DNA of 64,000 bases from Aphelenchoides besseyi (lineage: Eukaryota > Nematoda > Chromadorea > Rhabditida > Aphelenchoididae), in NCBI GenBank assembly GCA_024699855.1, contig JAMPIQ010000003.1, positions 4,030,001 through 4,094,000 on the forward strand. Direction: 5' to 3'. Of the stretch, positions 59,478 through 64,000 are shown piece by piece. Positions within the stretch are counted from its first letter, which is position 1. Every line of letters begins with the position of its first letter. A program made the position numbers and the translations under genes. The notes below the pieces were generated by a model. It saw only the letters and a program-made list of their open reading frames with translations. It was not told where the DNA came from and searched no databases.

Positions 59478-59834
59478 TCAAAATAAGTAGACTGGAAACT
59501 CACCGGCCTTCAGATGCGCAACCTCCAACTTCTTCGTGATGACAACAAAATCACCAACGTGAAAAAAGACGGCGGGAAGAAGTTTTGTTATGCGAACGGC
59601 CCGCACTTTTTGTCTGTCTTCACAATCGTGATCACTTGTGCTATCTGCTGTTTCCATAATTGCATGCTCACAAGAAAACTTTCCCGCTCTCTTCTTTCGT
59701 CCAACGGTGCGAACAAGAAACTTGCGGCTTTGCATTCTTATCATCATCTCAATGAGCCATTAAATGAAAGAAAAAGAACGACTGTTAGAGATCTCCGATT
59801 AATGTCGAAGACAACAAATTCGGAAAACCGCTAA
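59478..59834. other. Open on both strands, gene uncertain
   Basis: The plus strand (59514-59834) encodes 106 residues with one hydrophobic helix (LSVFTIVITCAICCFHNC) and a basic tail. The minus strand reads LPAVFFHVGDFVVITKKLEV before a canonical donor. I cannot decide between them. Confidence 0.25.
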
Positions 59835-59861
59835 TCGAACAAAACATCTGAGACTCTGAAT

Positions 59862-60281
59862 TCAAAACGTCATCGAGTTTATGGCAATGGATATTTGAAT
59901 ACGACTGTTCGTAGGTTCAAACCGTTTTTGCAAATCAACTCGATCCAACAAGTTCATCTGCCAAACAGCAGCACACAAGTAAATCACTTGAGCAGAAGCT
60001 GCCCAATAAAAGTTTCCGTCCAAAACGAAGAGGAAGGCGGTCGCCTCCGTTGAGTTCTCAGTGAGTAGGCGGAGCAAAAAATAGGACGATCCAGAAGACG
60101 AACTGTGTACGTTTGGTTGGATGTAAATCATCAGATGTGAGGTTGGTGGTCGACAATAAACAGGAACAACGTACTTATCCCTCACGGATACCACGCGTTT
60201 GGTAGTTGTGATTTGCGCAATTACTGTACAATCACAAGCTGTTTCATCCATTGATTTTATGTTTAGAATTTCCATTAGCAT
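59862..60281 (-). CDS. Unknown protein
   Basis: Open for 139 codons from ATG 60281. The sequence alternates strands and polar turns (KRVVSVRDKYVVPVYCRPPT, SYFLLRLLTENSTEATAFLF, LDGNFYWAASAQVIYLCAAV). There is no signal peptide. It lies head to head with the secreted-protein gene at 60390. The family is not recognised. Confidence 0.35.
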   Translation of the reverse strand: MLMEILNIKSMDETACDCTVIAQITTTKRVVSVRDKYVVPVYCRPPTSHLMIYIQPNVHSSSSGSSYFLLRLLTENSTEATAFLFVLDGNFYWAASAQVIYLCAAVWQMNLLDRVDLQKRFEPTNSRIQISIAINSMTF

Positions 60282-60389
60282 TTTAAGCAGTCAATTTGTT
60301 TATAAACGGTTTCTTATACGTTTTTTCGTTCCATCGCGTCCGCGTTCGCTTCCTAAAAACACTCGTGATTCGATTTACATTTCAGCGTG

Positions 60390-60978
60390 ATGCTCAACAT
60401 ATTTTGGCTGCTAATTGGAATCTGTGGTCCGATGATCGTTGCGCGTCCGATCGATGAGGACGAAGCTCTGGCAAAGATTCCGGTTCTTGAATTCGGCTCC
60501 ACGATTCGTTTTTATGCCAACGAAACATGGCTCCATAAACGTACGGATCTCATCGATTTGGACCATCGACATTGTGTTGAGGGCCGAGTTCGTGTGGAAG
60601 GGAAACGTACGAGGCAAGTAATTGACCGTTCTTCCTTACAATCCGCTTTCATGACGAATGAAAGCATTTCCAGAGCTCTCTGTTTGTTTTATCGCATCGA
60701 GTCCAAATTGTCCTTCAAGTCGTTTCCTATTCCGACTTTCGCATTCGAAGTTATGAGCAATCAAATCGGTCTCGTGTCAAACACGCAATCACTTGTTGTC
60801 AATCAGTTTAATCGGCAGTCGTTTTTTTCTTTCGGCAGTTTTTCTTGACGTTGACCGTAAAATCGAGGGTTGTTATCGAACTGCGATGGTGGAATTCGAA
60901 GCGATTGAAGACCCAAATTCTGCCGCTCTTGGCGCCTCCAATCATAAATGTCGACGTATTGGGAAAATCGAATACTGA
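60390..60978 (+). CDS. Small secreted protein with four cysteines
   Basis: ATG 60390 right after a ttcag acceptor-like site. The signal peptide is MLNIFWLLIGICGPMIVARP. Three exons (60390-60613, 60674-60768, 60839-60978) give 152 residues. The mature part contains FYANETWLHKRTDLIDLDHR, HCVEGRVRVEGKRTR, ALCLFYRIESKLSFKSF, VFLDVDRKIEGCYRTAMVEF and HKCRRIGKIEY, so four cysteines that could form two disulfides. One N-glycosylation site (NET) is present. The first intron is GC-AG with a strong AG|gcaagt donor. The frame stays open only when it is used. It could be an immune or signalling effector. The family is not recognised. Confidence 0.6.
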
Positions 60979-61186
60979 ACATGTTTGTGTTCTCTGACAC
61001 TTCCGGTTTCCGTGTCAATCACAGATCTCCGATTCGCAACAAACAATGTTTTTTGTTGTTGCAGTTGTTTATTGTCGCGCATTGGCGAAAATACTCGGAG
61101 CTACAAACTTTGCAGTCGGAAAATTCTATTTTCGTTCCCCTACGAATTGAGAAAAGGAGGCCAATTTGCCCTCGCCGTTTGCCGCC

Positions 61187-61790
61187 TAATGATTTCGGTT
61201 TGGGCTTCGTGACTGTACGGGCAAATGAAACGTGACGGAACGTGCATCGAGGGGTTCATGTTTGAAATTTGCGCGAATTCTCACATACTAATGGCTGATT
61301 GAATTGGAGGTCGATGTTCGTAATGACAAGCGATGACTTCTTTGGTGGGCGGCCCAGAGACCTTTGCCGCAATCTTCGCCAACCTTTCCGAAAGGTCGAG
61401 TAGTTGGTGAAAATTCTGCTCGAACGATAAGTGTCGTTTCGATGATCCGTTGATCGTAATGGAAAAACAACGTCAAATGTTTTCGTTTCGAACTTTCGGT
61501 TTACTCACGACATGAAGACATACCGTGAAATGCGTTCGCAGTACGGTTCGTGAATTGTTGTGTTTCCGCTCTTTTGTTTTCGTTTGCGCTGACTCGAAGA
61601 TGTTCTTGATGATGGCGCCGTAGTTCGTAAGAAAAAACGTTGAGCGTGAATCATCATCACCCCGAGGGGACGACGATAAGCCGGAAAACGGGTCGAGCGA
61701 AGTGGCCAAAGCGTTTGAAAGGGAATTCCGTTTTCTATTTTATAATTTTTGTTTTGTTTTAAAAGACCGAAATAGCTAATCATTGGGCTG
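61187..61790 (-). CDS. Possible basic protein, 5' end unresolved
   Basis: The exon starting after an acceptor (aaaatag, about 61733) reads LATSLDPFSGLSSSPRGDDD and LTNYGAIIKNIFESAQTKTK. It joins over a 31-nt GT-AG intron (61464-61494) to FETKTFDVVFPLRSTDHRND and LGRPPKKSSLVITNIDLQFN. A final short exon would end at about 61187. Phases agree, but another frame is also open in the second exon. The family is not recognised. Confidence 0.3.
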
Positions 61791-62184
61791 AAGCGAGCGA
61801 CCGCACAATAAAATGTGCGTTAACAACAACGAAGATGCACATTCTTCCGCTTAATATAATCACGACCAATCCTTTTTTCACAAACATCATCATCGTATTG
61901 AATACGCAAAAGGTCGTTTGTTGGACAATAAAAATGGTCTGTTGCTTATGACTAAACGGTCAGCAATCGCCACTTCTTCCATTAGACGAATTCATGTCCC
62001 TACGGGTTTAGACGTCAAAATTTGAAATTTTGTGACAAAAACTAAATTGCAAACCAAATTTCACGAAACGTGTTAGAAATTGAATCAAACAAAGAAGCTT
62101 ATTGGTTTTTTTCAGAGTCCGTTTGTATACCTGCAGCATGATCGAAGGTCGATTACCCTTTATTTCAACTAACAATCTTGCTGT
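61791..62184. other. Intergenic, no supported gene
   Basis: AT-rich with no long frame on either strand. Confidence 0.45.
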
Positions 62185-63262
62185 TTAGGTGGTACTTGTC
62201 TTATGGACCAATACAAGTCACTTCATGGCAGCGAATATTGCCATCAGTTCTATCCCTTCTATCGCCAAAGGTACGTTGAATGAAGTCGACATAAACAGGT
62301 CTCTTATTCAGCATCCCGTATACTTTGCACGTGCAATTCGAACGTCGTCCACGCAAATTCCATGATTTGTTTTCTGAACTTCGCTATAAACGTCATCGTT
62401 TCGGTCGATCTGCTTTGCGCGAGGTTGCTTCCTTTCATTTCGTTCGTACTGCAAGTTGTGACTCCGTTTGTCGCTCTGGTTCTGAACATTACACCACTCA
62501 AGTTCCACTCAAAGTAAGTTGACTGCTCATACGGTACGCGAAGACGACAAATTTGTTTCTTTTGTTTCGCATAAGCCACGAATTCCCACGTAGTTGACCA
62601 CTCGATTCATGATCCAGAAACTCGCGGAAAAGAAGAGTGGAATCTCGTTTTCATAAGCGGGAGATCGGATTTCCAAAACTTCCGTCGCTTTTCCGGAAAA
62701 ACTGCGCGCATCTTTTCGTTGGCTGAAAATGAAACACAACTCTACAGAAATGGGAGAAACACAACAAAATGCCTAACAATAAACTCAGGATCACTGATTT
62801 CAGACGTAAACTCATCGTCGAGTTCGCCGGTTCGTTTGCCGTCCAGAGTTTTGCCAAACAATCTGACTGCCGAAATCTATTTTCCCGAAGTCTTCCAAAA
62901 CTTCTCACGTGTAATTCTGTGTATTCATAGCGTATCCACTCTGATTTTTCTTCTTTCAATATGCAATTCATTGAACGAAATTCAAGTGTTTCGATTTCAA
63001 ATTCTTTTCAGTTTTCGGTCTAAATTCCCAGGTGCCATCTTTTCTTAATCTTAACTGCGGGTTGCATTTCTCACAACAAAATTTCCGATCTTTGCGGCCA
63101 ATTCGCCGTGCTGGTCGATTAGCACAAACGCCCTCTGATTCGATGGTCTTTCCATTGTTCTTTTGCCATCTCACTTCTACCACCCGCACGAATAAATTTC
63201 TTAAACGACCTCTTCGATCGTTCACATTAGCAATTCTAAACGACCAAAAAAGAAACAACTGA
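62185..63262 (+). CDS. Possible multi-exon protein, low confidence
   Basis: The exon after an acceptor (gctgtttag, 62188) can be read GTCLMDQYKSLHGSEYCHQF. It joins over a canonical 40-nt intron to LHVQFERRPRKFHDLFSELR and FHFVRTASCDSVCRSGSEHY. A later exon reads HDPETREEWNLVFISGRSDF and LISDVNSSSSSPVRLPSRVL. The last exon reads LNCGLHFSQQNFRSLRPIRR and ends at TGA 63260, three bases before the stop of the convergent gene. The link between the second and third exon is not solved. Parts are also open on the minus strand (62527-62971), where a signal-like helix can be read. Confidence 0.3.
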
Positions 63263-63264
63263 GA

Positions 63265-64000
63265 TTACGCGGCAACAAAAGAACTTCGATCCGTTGAATT
63301 GAATGTAACAAGTTTGCCGTTTGTTGTTGTTGCTGCTAAGTAATTGTCGGCGTAATCCAACTGAAAATAAAGGTGAGTTCGTTGATTCGAAAGTAACGAG
63401 TTTACGTTTAAAAATGAATCCCCAGTTAATGGATCACCACTCCAAAGTTGGTTGGTAGTTATTCCGCCCGAGAAAATACGAACGACATCGTTCGTGATCA
63501 AACCAAATGTCGCATTAGACGAAGCAATTCGACAAGGTCCTACGCCTTCTAATTTCAGTTTCTTAAATCGAGATTTTAATTTTGATAAGATCAAAGATAC
63601 TCACTGGTAATTTTTTATGAATCGACATGTCGATTGAAGTGATACACGTGTGTTTCCGGTCGTTGTCCAGGCCAACAACATACAATAACTCATGGCATTT
63701 TGCGATCGATCGTTTTGGAGTTGACCAACGAAATTCGTTCAATTTTGCCCACATTCTTATGTCGCCGATTGCCAACGATTCCTGACTCAAAGTGCTGAAA
63801 TAAACGGACGTATCCTAAAATCAATTGAGTAAAAGGAAAGATCAACGGATACCTCAACAACACAGTCGATTGCCGGAGTGGAATGAAAAGTCAATCGACG
63901 AATCACATCATTCCAATTTCTTTCATCCATGACCACAACTTTCGAATCGCACGTTCCAGAAAACATCATACCACGAGCTAACTTGGACCACAAAACTGGT
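63265..64000 (-). CDS. Unknown propeller-like protein, C-terminal part (runs off the window)
   Basis: Exons in order from the right edge: WSKLARGMMFSGTCDSKVVV; a segment with LTFHSTPAIDCVVE; SLAIGDIRMWAKLNEFRWST; HELLYVVGLDNDRKHTCITS; after a canonical intron (gtgagt...tttaag) KLKLEGVGPCRIASSNATFG; and after another (gtaaac...ttttcag) LDYADNYLAATTTNGKLVTF, ending FVAA at 63265. Repeated short strand patterns with G-K-V-V and N-G-K-L-V motifs suggest a WD-like beta-propeller. The composition recalls the triplicated gene at 3255-4433, but I see no clear homology. The N-terminus is outside the window. Confidence 0.55.

Noticed and set aside
1..64000. CRISPR arrays, bacterial operons, tRNA or rRNA genes
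   Set aside because: No regular short direct repeats with spacers, no Shine-Dalgarno-led gene strings and no tRNA cloverleaf or rRNA segment were seen.

Overview
The window is eukaryotic and gene-dense. It has no operon-like bacterial signals. Its genes are cut into short exons by introns that are mostly 40-60 nt. It looks like a compact animal genome, and I favour a nematode. The first gene resembles the SXP/RAL-2 (DUF148) family, the failed-axon-connections gene resembles the nematode CDR proteins, and the intron size fits. Two things argue against a Caenorhabditis-like worm: a tuberin (TSC2)-like gene, a family C. elegans lacks, and many introns that do not start with GT. An early-branching nematode would fit. 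A larvacean-like animal, known for non-GT introns, cannot be excluded.

Layout. 1-2000: end of a SXP/RAL-2-like gene and a complete mitochondrial oxoglutarate carrier (SLC25A11). 2150-28641: a tandem array of a unit of about 8.99 kb. Each unit carries IMP dehydrogenase (IMPDH), an unknown propeller-like gene, a tuberin-like HEAT-region gene and a membrane protein with an envelope-fusion-like layout, all on the minus strand. The first unit has only a broken 5' part of IMPDH. Only the last unit has the complete membrane-protein gene. The unit junctions (9513/9514 and 18502/18503) cut that gene.

29970-38154: a four-helix membrane protein, the snRNP protein SNU13, two neighbouring PLGRKT-like genes, a small HES-like bHLH gene, a CxxC protein and a coiled-coil gene with a partial paralogue. 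38762-42790: a broken Nudix gene and two unknown genes. 43214-47942: a full P-glycoprotein ABC transporter. 49200-53364: an ML-like secreted protein, a claudin-like protein and a failed-axon-connections/CDR protein. 53672-58952: a complete phospholipase C gamma. 59000-64000: small secreted or unknown proteins and the 3' end of a propeller-like gene.

The genes do not form one pathway. Growth and nucleotide signalling are represented by tuberin and IMPDH, receptor signalling by PLC gamma, and export by the ABC transporter. Three things stand out. The IMPDH copies lack the catalytic cysteine. The near-identical 9 kb units end inside genes. In at least eight introns the reading frame and family alignment require a donor other than GT, or a 23-nt intron. 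All protein identities were assigned by eye.
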